DNA of 8,194 nt from an uncultured Eubacteriales bacterium (lineage in GTDB: Bacteria; Bacillota; Clostridia; Lachnospirales; Lachnospiraceae). This document shows, in pieces, positions 1 through 6,245 of this stretch. The stretch spans positions 1 to 8,194 of the forward strand of contig OMSN01000130.1 of NCBI GenBank assembly GCA_900313765.1. The letters run 5' to 3'. Position 1 is the stretch's first letter, and every line of letters starts with the position of its first letter. The notes under the pieces were generated by a model. That model did no database searches. It saw only the letters and a list, made by a program, of their open reading frames with translations, and was not told the origin of the DNA. The position numbers were made by a program, and so were the translations under genes.

Positions 1-207
1 CTGATGGCGGCGGCAAATAACCGTACCACACAGATGCAGAGATACCGTCAGAGATTCATGCACAAACTGGTTTATTTCCCGACAAACAACAACGGAATGT
101 ACATGTGCGTCGGGTGCGGACGCTGCGTGGACCGCTGTCCGCAGTCTCTGAATATTGTCAAGGTCATCAAGACCATGGATCCAGGCAGAAAGGAGGAGAA
201 GGCATGA
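1..207 (+). CDS. 4Fe-4S electron-transfer protein, C-terminal end (AsrA-like / hydrogenase-beta-like), partial
   Basis: The reading frame is open from the first base of the window to TGA at 205-207, so only about the last 68 residues are seen and the start lies upstream. The visible part has one ferredoxin-type motif, C-x2-C-x2-C-x3-C-P (CVGCGRCVDRCP), which binds a 4Fe-4S cluster. It is preceded by a basic stretch containing RYRQRFMHK. This kind of C-terminus is seen in the AsrA / 4Fe-4S dicluster proteins that partner AsrB-like flavoproteins. The stop overlaps the next gene's start (ATGA, 204-207), which implies translational coupling and a shared complex. The likely role is a cytoplasmic electron carrier between the neighbouring flavin reductase and the fumarate reductase subunits. 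The exact family cannot be settled because most of the protein is outside the window. Confidence 0.8.
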   Translation: MMAAANNRTTQMQRYRQRFMHKLVYFPTNNNGMYMCVGCGRCVDRCPQSLNIVKVIKTMDPGRKEEKA

Positions 208-1064
208 GTGAAGATTGTCTGTGCAAGAATCCTTCTTACCAGCGGGATGTACTGATCCCACAGGTGGGTGTGATCCGGAAGATCACACAGGAAACTCCGG
301 ATGTAAGATCCTTTATCGTGACAGCCCCCGGCGGAGGGCGGCTGTTTGACCAGATGCCCGGACAGTGTGCGATGATCTGTGCTCCCGGCATCGGGGAGGC
401 CATGTTCTCCATTACATCCTCACCGACCGAGACGGACTACCATGAGTTTTCCATTAAAGAGTGTGGTGTCCTTACCAGTTATCTTCACGGCCTGAAGGAA
501 GGCGACCAGATCCTTGTAAGAGGGCCTTACGGGAATCATTTCCCCGTGGAGGACATCTACAAGGGCAAAGATCTTCTCTTTATCGCAGGCGGTATCGGAC
601 TGGCGCCGCTGCGCTCCGTCATTAATTACTGTCTGGCGAAGCGTGAAGATTACGGCAAGATCGATATCCTGTACGGTTCCAGATCCAAGGCGGACCTGGT
701 GAAACTGGAAGAGATCCGTGAGGAGTGGGAGAAGGCGCCGGACACGAAGGTCTGGCTGACCATCGACCGTGAGGATCCCGATTGGGACGGACATGTCGGA
801 TTTGTTCCCAGCTACCTTACGGAAGCCGGTTTTTCAACGGACAAGACCGCGATCATCTGCGGCCCGCCCATCATGATCAAGTTCTGTCTCCAGAATCTGG
901 AACAGCTCGGATTCAGGAGAGACCAGGTATATACGACGCTGGAGCTGCGCATGAAGTGCGGAATCGGCAAGTGCGGAAGATGCAACATCGGTTCCAAATA
1001 CGTCTGCAAGGACGGACCGGTATTCCGCTGTGACGAGATCGACCAGCTGCCCGATGAGTATTGA
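204..1064 (+). CDS. FAD/NAD(P)-binding oxidoreductase with C-terminal 2Fe-2S cluster (AsrB/PyrK-like electron-transfer subunit)
   Basis: This 286-residue cytoplasmic protein belongs to the ferredoxin-NADP reductase superfamily. A flavin-binding beta-barrel covers roughly residues 15-115, with EAMFSITSSP at 65-74 and RGPYGN at 106-111. A nucleotide-binding domain follows, with AGGIGLAP near 128-135 and CGPP at 219-222. The C-terminus carries four cysteines (C252, C257, C260, C268) in the C-x4-C-x2-C-x7-C pattern of the 2Fe-2S site of AsrB, PyrK and hydrogenase-gamma proteins. The ATG at 204 is preceded by AGGAGG and overlaps the upstream stop. Known members take electrons from NAD(P)H through FAD to an iron-sulfur partner. 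The neighbours here are fumarate reductase-like subunits and no sulfite reductase AsrC follows. I therefore infer that it feeds fumarate reduction rather than sulfite reduction or pyrimidine synthesis. Whether it uses NADH or NADPH cannot be told. Confidence 0.88.
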   Translation: MSEDCLCKNPSYQRDVLIPQVGVIRKITQETPDVRSFIVTAPGGGRLFDQMPGQCAMICAPGIGEAMFSITSSPTETDYHEFSIKECGVLTSYLHGLKEGDQILVRGPYGNHFPVEDIYKGKDLLFIAGGIGLAPLRSVINYCLAKREDYGKIDILYGSRSKADLVKLEEIREEWEKAPDTKVWLTIDREDPDWDGHVGFVPSYLTEAGFSTDKTAIICGPPIMIKFCLQNLEQLGFRRDQVYTTLELRMKCGIGKCGRCNIGSKYVCKDGPVFRCDEIDQLPDEY

Positions 1065-1101
1065 TCAGACACAGGCAGACTTGTACAAAGAGGAAAAAAG
1101 A

Positions 1102-1776
1102 ATGGAAGAAATGGTAAATGTTTATTTCTACGGAAAGCGCTACAGCGTCCCGGGTGATCTGACCATTATCGCAGCGTGGGAGTATGCGGGCTATACCCTG
1201 AAGAGGGGAGTCGGGTGCCGGCATGGTTTCTGTGGTGCATGCGCCACGATCTACCGCATCAAGGGTCAGAATGAGCTGAAGACCTGTCTTGCCTGTGAGA
1301 AGCAGGTAGAGGATAACATGTATGTTGCCTCGATCCCGTTCTACCCCCAGGATAAGCGCAGCTATAATCTGGACGAGCTGCAGGTTTCGGACCAGATCAT
1401 GATGGAACTGTATCCGGAGATCTACTCCTGCATCGGCTGCAATGCCTGCACCAAGGCATGTCCGCAGGAACTGCAGGTTATGCAGTATATCGCTTACGCA
1501 CAGCGCGGCGATATCGAGAAGTGCGCAGAGGCTTCCTTCAACTGTGTCATGTGCGGATGCTGCGCGACGAGATGTCCGGCAGGCATCTCCCACCCGTATG
1601 TGGGACTGCTGGCAAGGCGTCTCACCGGAAGATATATCGCTCCTAAGTGCGGCCATCTTGAAGACAGAGTCAATGAGATTAAGGAAGGCAAGTTCGAAGA
1701 AGGTCTGAAAGAACTGATGACGATGCCGGCCGCAAAGATCCAGGAACTATACAACAATCGTGAGATTGAGAAATAA
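1102..1776 (+). CDS. Fumarate reductase/succinate dehydrogenase-type iron-sulfur subunit (2Fe-2S + two 4Fe-4S)
   Basis: This 224-residue protein wires electrons to the fumarate reductase flavoprotein encoded next. An N-terminal plant-type ferredoxin domain (about residues 1-90) has C39, C44, C47 and C62 as 2Fe-2S ligands, with C65 extra. A C-terminal bacterial ferredoxin domain has two C-x2-C-x2-C-x3-C-P motifs at C110/113/116/120 and C148/151/154/158, with C153 extra. Classical SdhB/FrdB proteins have a 3Fe-4S site as the third cluster. Here the third motif looks like a full 4Fe-4S site, closer to soluble TfrB-type subunits, and this suggests no quinone chemistry. I chose ATG 1102 because AGGA at 1091-1094 sits at good spacing. 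An in-frame ATG at 1054 overlaps the upstream gene but has no visible ribosome binding site. The 37-base gap from the preceding stop and the 12-base gap to the next start indicate one operon. Confidence 0.88.
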   Translation: MEEMVNVYFYGKRYSVPGDLTIIAAWEYAGYTLKRGVGCRHGFCGACATIYRIKGQNELKTCLACEKQVEDNMYVASIPFYPQDKRSYNLDELQVSDQIMMELYPEIYSCIGCNACTKACPQELQVMQYIAYAQRGDIEKCAEASFNCVMCGCCATRCPAGISHPYVGLLARRLTGRYIAPKCGHLEDRVNEIKEGKFEEGLKELMTMPAAKIQELYNNREIEK

Positions 1777-1782
1777 GGGAGG
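1777..1782 (+). promoter_or_regulatory. Ribosome binding site deciding the flavoprotein start
   Basis: GGGAGG follows directly after the stop of the iron-sulfur subunit gene. It abuts an ATG at 1783, which leaves no spacer, whereas the in-frame ATG at 1789 lies six bases away. The spacing therefore favours 1789 as the translation start of the flavoprotein. Confidence 0.7.
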
Positions 1783-1788
1783 ATGAAG

Positions 1789-3420
1789 ATGTATACCGAA
1801 GAAATGCTGGAATCCATCAAAAAGGTCGAAGCGACCAGAGATGAACGTCTTCATACCGAGCCGAGAAGACTGTCAGCGGATGAGAAGGACGCCCTTCTTC
1901 GCAGATGGCATCCGGATTATCGTGAAGACGCATTTGCAGAGATCAAGGTCGGACCGAACCGCGGTGAGAAGGCTCCGAAGCAGCTGACCCATCTGCTTCA
2001 TTCCAACAGCAGACTGTATGGCCTGAATCTGGATCTGAGCCGTATCGATTATGATACGGATGTCCTGATCATAGGCGGAGGCGGAGCAGGCTGCTCGGCA
2101 GCGATCGAAGCCTCCAATGCAGGCGCCAATGTACTGGTCGTCACCAAACTTCGTCTGGGCGATGCCAACACGATGATGGCAGAGGGCGGCATCCAGGCGG
2201 CAGACAAGCCCAATGACAGCCCGGTTCAGCACTATCTGGACGCGTATGGCGGAGGCCATTTTGCCGCGAAGCCGGAACTGGTCAAAGAACTGGTAAGCCG
2301 TGCTCCGGAAGCGATCCAGTGGCTTGAGAACATGGGCGTGATGTTCGACAAGGAAGCAGACGGCACCATGGTCACCACCCACGGCGGCGGGACCAGCCGC
2401 AAGAGAATGCATGCAGCAAGGGACTATTCCGGCGCAGAGATCATGAGAGTTCTTCGTGACGAAGTCCAGAACCGCGGGATCCAGGTGCTCGAATTTACCT
2501 CCGCGGCAGAACTGATCAAGGATACGAGAGGCCAGGTTGCCGGTGCCGTTCTCATGAATATGGAGACCGACGACTATCTGGTCTGCAGAGCGAAGACGGT
2601 CATCCTGGCAACAGGAGGCTGCGGAAGACTGCACTATCAGCACTTCCCGACTTCCAACCACTATGGTGCCACCGCAGACGGACTGATCCTGGCATACCGT
2701 GCAGGAGCTCCGCTGCTGTACCAGGATACGATCCAGTATCATCCGACCGGAGCAGCGTTCCCGGCACAGATCCAGGGCGCCCTGGTCACAGAGAAGGTCC
2801 GTTCCCTGGGAGCACAGCTGGTCAATATCGACGGAGAGGCATACATGCACCCGCTGGAGACCAGAGACGTGGCAGCTGCCGGCATCATCCGTGAGTGCAG
2901 GGGCAACAAGAAGGGTCTTACAACGCCTCTTGGCCATGCAGTATGGCTGGATACTCCGATGATCGAGGAGATCAACGGAGAGGGCACCATCGAAGCAAGA
3001 ATCCCTGCCATGCTGAGACTGTTCTTACAGTACGGAATCGACATGAGAAAGGTTCCTGTTCCGGTTTATCCGACCCTTCACTATCAGAACGGCGGCGTTG
3101 AGATCGACGCAAAATGCTTCTCCAAGACGATCGACAACCTGCTGTGTGCGGGCGAGGTGACAGGCGGTGTCCATGGACGCAACAGGCTGATGGGCAACTC
3201 CCTGCTGGATGTTATCGTATTCGGCCGTGACGCCGGCATCAGCGCTGCTGAGAAGGCAAAGAGCGTCCAGATTGGCAACATGACTCTGAATCATGTCACG
3301 GAGTATGCGCAGGCACTGCAGAGCGCCGGAGAGCATACCAACGATGTCAGCCCGATGCTGCTTCCGAAGTATGCAAGACATGCACGTGAGTTTGAATGGA
3401 GAGGATTCCGTTACGCATAA
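1789..3420 (+). CDS. Fumarate reductase/succinate dehydrogenase-type flavoprotein subunit
   Basis: This 543-residue FAD protein is the probable catalytic subunit reducing fumarate to succinate. The dinucleotide-binding fold begins at GGGGAG (96-101), after an unusual N-terminal extension of about 90 residues. Active-site residues known from FrdA/SdhA are all present: H318 in QYHPTG, E335 and R338 in TEKVR, R359 in the TRD motif (the proton-donating Arg), H431 in PTLHY, and R466 in GRNRL. The position that carries the covalent FAD-linking His in E. coli FrdA is N127 here (ANTMMAEGG), so FAD should be bound non-covalently, as in L-aspartate oxidase and soluble fumarate reductases. Only about 50 residues follow the last FAD-domain motif, so the long C-terminal helical domain of FrdA is missing. 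The adjacent iron-sulfur, NAD(P)H-reductase and fumarase genes favour fumarate reductase over L-aspartate oxidase or adenylylsulfate reductase. The physiological direction and exact substrate are inferred. Confidence 0.88.
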   Translation: MYTEEMLESIKKVEATRDERLHTEPRRLSADEKDALLRRWHPDYREDAFAEIKVGPNRGEKAPKQLTHLLHSNSRLYGLNLDLSRIDYDTDVLIIGGGGAGCSAAIEASNAGANVLVVTKLRLGDANTMMAEGGIQAADKPNDSPVQHYLDAYGGGHFAAKPELVKELVSRAPEAIQWLENMGVMFDKEADGTMVTTHGGGTSRKRMHAARDYSGAEIMRVLRDEVQNRGIQVLEFTSAAELIKDTRGQVAGAVLMNMETDDYLVCRAKTVILATGGCGRLHYQHFPTSNHYGATADGLILAYRAGAPLLYQDTIQYHPTGAAFPAQIQGALVTEKVRSLGAQLVNIDGEAYMHPLETRDVAAAGIIRECRGNKKGLTTPLGHAVWLDTPMIEEINGEGTIEARIPAMLRLFLQYGIDMRKVPVPVYPTLHYQNGGVEIDAKCFSKTIDNLLCAGEVTGGVHGRNRLMGNSLLDVIVFGRDAGISAAEKAKSVQIGNMTLNHVTEYAQALQSAGEHTNDVSPMLLPKYARHAREFEWRGFRYA

Positions 3421-3440
3421 GAGCCGGGAGCCATATGTCC

Positions 3441-3460
3441 TGCCCGGATGTATCCGGGCA
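3441..3460 (+). promoter_or_regulatory. Intercistronic hairpin ahead of fumarase alpha
   Basis: TGCCCGGA at 3441-3448 pairs perfectly with TCCGGGCA at 3453-3460 around the loop TGTA. No T-run follows, so it does not look like an intrinsic terminator. It lies between the flavoprotein stop and the GGGAGGAG ribosome binding site at 3467-3474. It could be an mRNA processing or stability element that sets the ratio of reductase to fumarase. That role is inference only. Confidence 0.5.
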
Positions 3461-3480
3461 CAGACAGGGAGGAGCAGGAA

Positions 3481-4323
3481 ATGAGAGAGATTGATGTTAG
3501 TGTGATCACGGATGCGGTGGAGCGTATGTGCATATCTGCAAATGTGCACCTTCCGAAGGATATGCAGAAGGGGATCAAAGCCTGCAGAGAATGTGAGGAC
3601 GGTCCCATCGCGCAGACGATCCTGGACCAGATCATCCAGAACTTTGAGACAGCGAATACAGAGGAAGTCCCGATCTGCCAGGATACAGGGATGGCCTGTA
3701 TCTTTGTGGAAGTGGGCCAGGAGGTTCATTTTACCGGAGGCTATCTGTATGATGCGATTCATGAGGGCGTGCGCAGAGGTTATACCAAAGGTTACCTGCG
3801 CAAGTCCGTGGAGGCGGATCCAATCCGCCGCGGCAATACAGGCGACAACACGCCGGCTATGATTACAGTGGATATCGTGCCCGGAGACAAGGTAAAGATC
3901 ACTGTGGCTCCGAAGGGTTTCGGATCCGAGAATATGAGCGCTCTGCGCATGTTCAAGCCGTCTGCCGGCCTGCAGGGCATCAAGGACTTCATCATCGAGA
4001 CTGTGGAGAAGGCAGGCCCGAATCCATGTCCTCCGATCGTAGTAGGAGTCGGCATCGGTGGAAACTTTGACCATGTTGCCCTTCTTGCGAAGAAGGCGCT
4101 GCTTCGTCCGATTGATTCCCACAATGAAGATCCGTTCTATGCACAGCTGGAGGATGAGATGCTGGAGAAGATCAACCAGCTCGGCATCGGGCCGCAGGGA
4201 TTCGGCGGAAGGACCACAGCCGTCGGCGTGAATATCGAGACGCTGCCGACCCATATCGCGGGTATGCCCTGTGCAATCAACATCAGCTGCCATGTGACCA
4301 GACATGAATCGGAGGTGATCTGA
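3481..4323 (+). CDS. Fumarate hydratase class I, alpha subunit (two-subunit type)
   Basis: This 280-residue protein matches the N-terminal half of iron-sulfur class I fumarases (FumA/TtdA type), which interconvert malate and fumarate in the cytoplasm. Three cysteines sit where the family binds its 4Fe-4S cluster: C66 in PICQDTG, C183 in NPCPP and C270 in SCHVTRH. The conserved stretches RRGNTGDNTPA and PKGFGSENMS are present, as is GVGIGGNFD. ATG 3481 is preceded at six bases by GGGAGGAG, so an in-frame ATG at 3448, inside the upstream hairpin, is unlikely to be the start. The stop overlaps the beta start by one base (TGATG). Tartrate dehydratase alpha is the main alternative in this family. 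The link to fumarate reductase and a malate dehydrogenase-like gene favours fumarase. The cluster is probably oxygen-sensitive, consistent with an anaerobe. Confidence 0.93.
   Translation: MREIDVSVITDAVERMCISANVHLPKDMQKGIKACRECEDGPIAQTILDQIIQNFETANTEEVPICQDTGMACIFVEVGQEVHFTGGYLYDAIHEGVRRGYTKGYLRKSVEADPIRRGNTGDNTPAMITVDIVPGDKVKITVAPKGFGSENMSALRMFKPSAGLQGIKDFIIETVEKAGPNPCPPIVVGVGIGGNFDHVALLAKKALLRPIDSHNEDPFYAQLEDEMLEKINQLGIGPQGFGGRTTAVGVNIETLPTHIAGMPCAINISCHVTRHESEVI
4311..4320 (+). promoter_or_regulatory. Full-length Shine-Dalgarno site for fumarase beta
   Basis: GGAGGTGATC is a ten-base match to the 16S rRNA anti-Shine-Dalgarno tail. It is embedded in the last codons of the alpha gene, with its GGAGG core seven bases before ATG 4323. 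Such strong independent initiation should keep the beta subunit at or above alpha levels despite the overlapping stop and start. Confidence 0.75.
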
Positions 4324-4886
4324 TGGAGAGACATATTGATCTGCCTTTGACAGAAGAGATTGCAAAAACACTCCATATGGGAGATAATGTGTACCTGAAC
4401 GGAGTGATCTACACTGCGAGGGATGCGGCGCATGAGCGTATGACGGATCAGCTGGCAGAGGGGATCCCGATCCCCTTTGACACAACGGACGCGACGATCT
4501 ACTACGTTGGTCCGACACCGGCAAGGCCCGGTACCGTGATCGGATCGGCAGGACCCACAACCGCGGGCCGCATGGACAAATGGGCTCCCCAGATGATCTC
4601 GCTGGGTGCGCGCGGCATGATCGGCAAAGGCGCGCGTTCCAAAGAAGTCATCGAAGCCATGAAGAAGTATCATGGCGTCTACTTCGGAGCCATCGGAGGC
4701 GCAGGAGCTCTGCTTGCAAAATGCATTGTCGACTGCGAGCTGATCGCATATGAAGATCTCGGTCCGGAAGCGATCCGGAAACTGACCGTCAAAGACTTTC
4801 CGGTCACAGTCCTGATCGACTCGGAAGGAAACAACCTGTATGAGCAGGGCAGAAAAGAATACCTGGAAATCAGGGACAAGGAGTAA
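4323..4886 (+). CDS. Fumarate hydratase class I, beta subunit
   Basis: This 187-residue protein corresponds to the C-terminal 'swivel' half of class I fumarases and to TtdB. Diagnostic motifs are ARDAAHERM near residues 32-40, then GPTPARPG starting at residue 63, followed closely by SAGPTTAGRMD and MIGKGAR. The family forms a heteromer with the alpha subunit, and the substrate site lies between them with the 4Fe-4S cluster held by alpha. The length is normal for the separate beta subunit, so the protein looks complete. Translation starts at an ATG that shares one base with the alpha stop. Eighteen bases separate its stop from the next, broken, gene, so transcription probably continues through it. 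TtdB is the only serious alternative, and the context argues for fumarase. Confidence 0.93.
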   Translation: MERHIDLPLTEEIAKTLHMGDNVYLNGVIYTARDAAHERMTDQLAEGIPIPFDTTDATIYYVGPTPARPGTVIGSAGPTTAGRMDKWAPQMISLGARGMIGKGARSKEVIEAMKKYHGVYFGAIGGAGALLAKCIVDCELIAYEDLGPEAIRKLTVKDFPVTVLIDSEGNNLYEQGRKEYLEIRDKE

Positions 4887-4904
4887 CAGAGTATGAGAGG
4901 GATA

Positions 4905-5219
4905 ATGGATCTTCTGGAAGCATTGATGATCATCTGTTTCGGTCTGTCATGGCCGATCTCGATCCGCAAGTCCTGAAGAGCCAGGACCGCAAAGGGAAAG
5001 AGCGTATTCTTTGAGGTCTTTATTGTCCTTGGATATATCTTCGGTATCATCCGGTAGTTTATTCAGATCTATCAGGCAGAGAGCGCAGCTTCCCTGGGTT
5101 TCCTGTTTTATTTTGCACTTGCGTTTTATTTTATCAATGTAATAGAGATTACCATAGACATACTGCTGTGGGTTCGCAATACGAATCTTGACAAGGCTGC
5201 AAGAGCAGCCCGTAAATGA
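4905..5219 (+). pseudogene. PQ-loop/SemiSWEET-like small membrane protein, two in-frame stops
   Basis: One frame runs from ATG 4905 (AGAGGG just upstream) to TGA at 5217-5219. It is interrupted by TGA at 4974-4976 (codon 24) and TAG at 5055-5057 (codon 51). Ignoring those stops gives about 104 residues with three hydrophobic segments, near residues 5-20, 34-50 and 68-92. It carries FGLSWPISI in the first helix and a following RTAKGKS loop, then GYIFGI. This layout matches small three-helix PQ-loop-like proteins I know from Clostridia. The intact frame across all 105 codons shows the gene was coding until recently. The TGA follows KS, where I would expect an aromatic residue, so a single TGG to TGA change is plausible. 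The transported substrate, if any, is unknown. Sequencing error remains possible. Upstream and downstream spacings of 18 and 25 bases place it in the operon. Confidence 0.65.
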
Positions 5220-5244
5220 TCCAGAAAGGAACAGGTGATCAGAA

Positions 5245-6142
5245 ATGGGTACAAAGATTACGATTATCGGTGCAGGCTCTGTAGGCGCTACCATGGCGTA
5301 TACACTGTCGCTGGAAACCCTGCAAGGATTGTGAAACTCAACGGCGAGAAGGTCACAGGGATCCGATCGACGTTAAGGCGGGCAACTATGTGGATGCCGC
5401 CGGATCCAACATTGTCATCATCACCTCCGGTATGCCGAGAAAACCCGGCATGACCAGACTGGACCTGGCTAAGACAAACGTAAACATCATCCGGGATATC
5501 GCTTCCCAGATCGCACCAGTCTGTCCGTATGCGAAATATATCATTGTATCGAATCCGGTTGATATACTGACATATGTCTTCATGAAGGAATCAGGCATCC
5601 CGGAGAGCCAGATCATCGGATCCGGTACACAGCTTGACACCGCAAGACTCAGAAGCCTTCTGGCAGAAGAGTGTTCCATCTCCCAGAAGAATGTACATGC
5701 ATACATCTTCGGTGAGCATGGAGATACTTCCTTCGTACCATGGTCGGTGGCTCACATTGCAGGAATCCCGGTCCCGGAGTACTATGAGAAATACAATCCG
5801 AACCGCCAGTTTACCTACGATGAAGGACATATCATCGACTATGTGCGCAATTCCGGAAGTAAAGTAATCGCCGAGAAAGGCGCAACCTTCTATGCGGTCA
5901 CAGTGGCAGTCATCAAGATCTGCAGGATGCTTCTTTCCAGTGACTGCTCTGTCACCACGGTATCCACCATGCTGCACGGTGAGTACGGTATCCGCGATGT
6001 CTGTCTGAGCATCTCCTGCATGATCGGCCCGAATGGACTGACCAAGAGGCTCCAGCTGCATCTGACAGATGAAGAGATCGCGAAGCTGCAGGCAAGCGCA
6101 GCGAAACTGAGAGAACTGCTGGATCAGATCTACGCAGAGTAA
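5245..6142 (+). pseudogene. L-lactate/malate dehydrogenase family, frameshifted and internally deleted; probably malate dehydrogenase
   Basis: Translation from ATG 5245 (AGGTGATC at 5233-5240) gives the NAD-binding start KITIIGAGSVGATMAYTLS, then stops at TGA 5332-5334. Homologous sequence resumes in a second frame from about 5322 (ARIVKLNGEKVTG) and in a third frame from 5360 (DPIDVKAGNYVDAAGSN). That third frame stays open to TAA 6140-6142. A base missing near 5322 and a larger deletion near 5359 explain the shifts. The total of 898 bases is about 47 short of a normal 314-residue enzyme. The lost segment includes the end of the second beta strand, with the Asp that binds NAD ribose. The catalytic part is intact: R at 5456, D at 5636, R at 5645 and H at 5717 (GEHGD). 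The specificity position reads PRKPG instead of the PQKPG of lactate dehydrogenases, which indicates malate. As written, no functional enzyme can be made unless these are sequence errors. Confidence 0.75.
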
Positions 6143-6187
6143 GACTGGCACGGGCAGCAGGACGGTATCAGAATAAAGCTTTTATAC

Positions 6188-6223
6188 TGGCGTCTTTCGG
6201 ATATTGTCCGGAAGGCGCCATTT
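6188..6223 (+). terminator. Hairpin, probable operon terminator
   Basis: A 14-base-pair stem (6188-6201 with 6207-6220, two G-T wobbles) encloses the loop TATTG and is followed by only TTT. It lies 45 bases after the dehydrogenase stop and 25 bases before the next ATG. The strong stem supports termination of the metabolic operon. The short T-run makes it imperfect, so it could also act as an attenuator or a 3' mRNA end stabiliser. Confidence 0.6.
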
Positions 6224-6245
6224 CAAGTTCAGACAGGAGGAAAAG

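Noticed and set aside
1..1064. Anaerobic sulfite reductase operon (asrABC)
   Set aside because: The first two proteins resemble AsrA and AsrB, but the next genes are fumarate reductase-type subunits and no siroheme sulfite reductase follows.
1030..1101. Earlier start (ATG 1054) for the iron-sulfur subunit
   Set aside because: It overlaps the upstream coding end and has no Shine-Dalgarno site, while ATG 1102 has AGGA at suitable spacing and begins where the ferredoxin domain begins.
1873..2937. A 354-codon open frame on the - strand, with another of 247 codons at 913-1656
   Set aside because: Both are fully opposite well-supported + strand genes and show no recognisable domain or ribosome binding site.
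3025..4560. A 511-codon open frame on the - strand
   Set aside because: It lies opposite the end of the flavoprotein and the two fumarase genes, which are clearly recognised on the + strand. The product resembles no known family, and GC-rich codon use commonly opens the antisense frame.
4974..4976. In-frame TGA as selenocysteine or reassigned codon
   Set aside because: A second, different stop (TAG) interrupts the same gene, TGA ends several intact genes in the window, and no clear selenocysteine insertion hairpin was seen after it.
4947..5294. A 115-codon - strand frame over the damaged region
   Set aside because: It covers the damaged PQ-loop gene and dehydrogenase start, whose + strand frames give recognisable protein families. 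The - strand product does not.
6183..6188. TATACT as a -10 promoter element for the annealing protein gene
   Set aside because: No acceptable -35 hexamer lies 16-18 bases upstream, and the site overlaps the terminator hairpin.
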